Shown here in pieces: positions 34,628-34,843 of a stretch of DNA of 34,843 bases. Position 1 is the stretch's first letter. The number at the start of each line of letters is the position of its first letter. The position numbers and the translations under genes were made by a program. The DNA lies in the NCBI RefSeq assembly GCF_009932375.1, contig NZ_BLJG01000215.1:1-34843 (forward strand), read 5' to 3'. The stretch comes from Pseudomonas juntendi (GTDB taxonomy: Bacteria; Pseudomonadota; Gammaproteobacteria; Pseudomonadales; Pseudomonadaceae). Below the pieces are notes generated by a model. The model was not told where the DNA came from. It searched no databases and was given only the letters and a program-made list of their open reading frames with translations.

Positions 34628-34843
34628 GATCGCCTTAGGGCTGACAGGTGTTTGCCACAAGGTATGGCAGCGCCTGTTAGAGCGAGCGCCGCCCGCGCGG
34701 CGCTCGATCTCACAGGCGCTGAAGATGCTCCGGCTACCCTTGCCAGGAACCATAGAATCTCCCACAGGGATCGCATCAGGGCTGACAGGTGTTTGCCACA
34801 AGGTATGCAGCGCCTGTTAGAGCGAGCGCCGCGCGGGCGGCGC
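34618..34843. repeat. Long palindromic repeat, two direct copies, second cut by window end
   Basis: The first copy starts at 34618 and the second at 34759 (offset 141). They share CTCCCACAGGGATCG, GGGCTGACAGGTGTTTGCC and the following 50 or so bases, with one 1-base indel. In the first copy, bases 34668-34692 and 34697-34721 are 25-base arms with two mismatches around loop CCGC, the central 10 bp being perfect. The second copy is cut off at 34843, just after its loop. These are very likely members of a dispersed genomic repeat family. Confidence 0.8.

Noticed and set aside
31847..34801. A 984-codon open frame on the minus strand opposite the MMPL exporter
   Set aside because: The composition (Gln/His/Arg-rich, no domain, no membrane segments) is typical of antisense frames in high-GC DNA, while the plus strand carries a clear RND protein.

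Overview
The window is chromosomal DNA from a Pseudomonas, most likely the P. putida group. The support is high GC with strong C/G third-position bias, dense gene packing, extragenic palindromes of the type common in P. putida, and a right-hand gene order (fadH, PLP deaminase, cytochrome b561, DUF1853, nadK, metallophosphatase, rhomboid, DUF1315, DUF2797, pepN, BNR protein, MMPL transporter) that I recall from P. putida. This rests on recognition by eye, not on a database search.

Layout: (1) 1-791, a tRNA operon (one tRNA-Val, three identical tRNA-Asp) with a clear sigma70 promoter and an intrinsic terminator. (2) 927-4329, a DUF2242-like lipoprotein, then an MFS transporter and an ArsB/NhaD-type transporter on the minus strand. 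(3) 4562-15420, the most interesting part: a tricarboxylate utilisation cluster. It holds a ModA-like periplasmic protein that I think is aconitate isomerase (Ais-like), a LysR regulator, tcuA and tcuB (tricarballylate dehydrogenase and its electron-transfer partner), a second LysR regulator on the opposite strand, a PrpF-type isomerase, a DctA-family symporter, a CitMHS-family symporter and an OprD-family porin. (4) 15487-19474, an extended SDR divergent from a MerR regulator with a classic long-spacer promoter between them, a 28-codon ORF, an AraC regulator, and a membrane-anchored nitrilase-fold protein that lacks the catalytic Cys. (5) 19669-34576, a conserved housekeeping block. (6) 34577-34843, extragenic hairpins and a large palindromic repeat that runs off the window.

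Proposed logic of the cluster (inference): the OprD-type porin admits tricarboxylates. The ModA-like protein would convert trans- to cis-aconitate in the periplasm. The DctA- and CitMHS-type carriers import the acids. TcuA/TcuB oxidise tricarballylate to cis-aconitate, and the PrpF-like enzyme isomerises trans-aconitate or a relative in the cytoplasm, so all routes meet at aconitase. Two unrelated candidate aconitate isomerases on opposite sides of the inner membrane, each beside its own LysR gene, is the main hypothesis from this window.

No prophage, integrase, insertion sequence, CRISPR array or toxin-antitoxin pair was recognised. No gene-free stretch exceeds about 270 bases.
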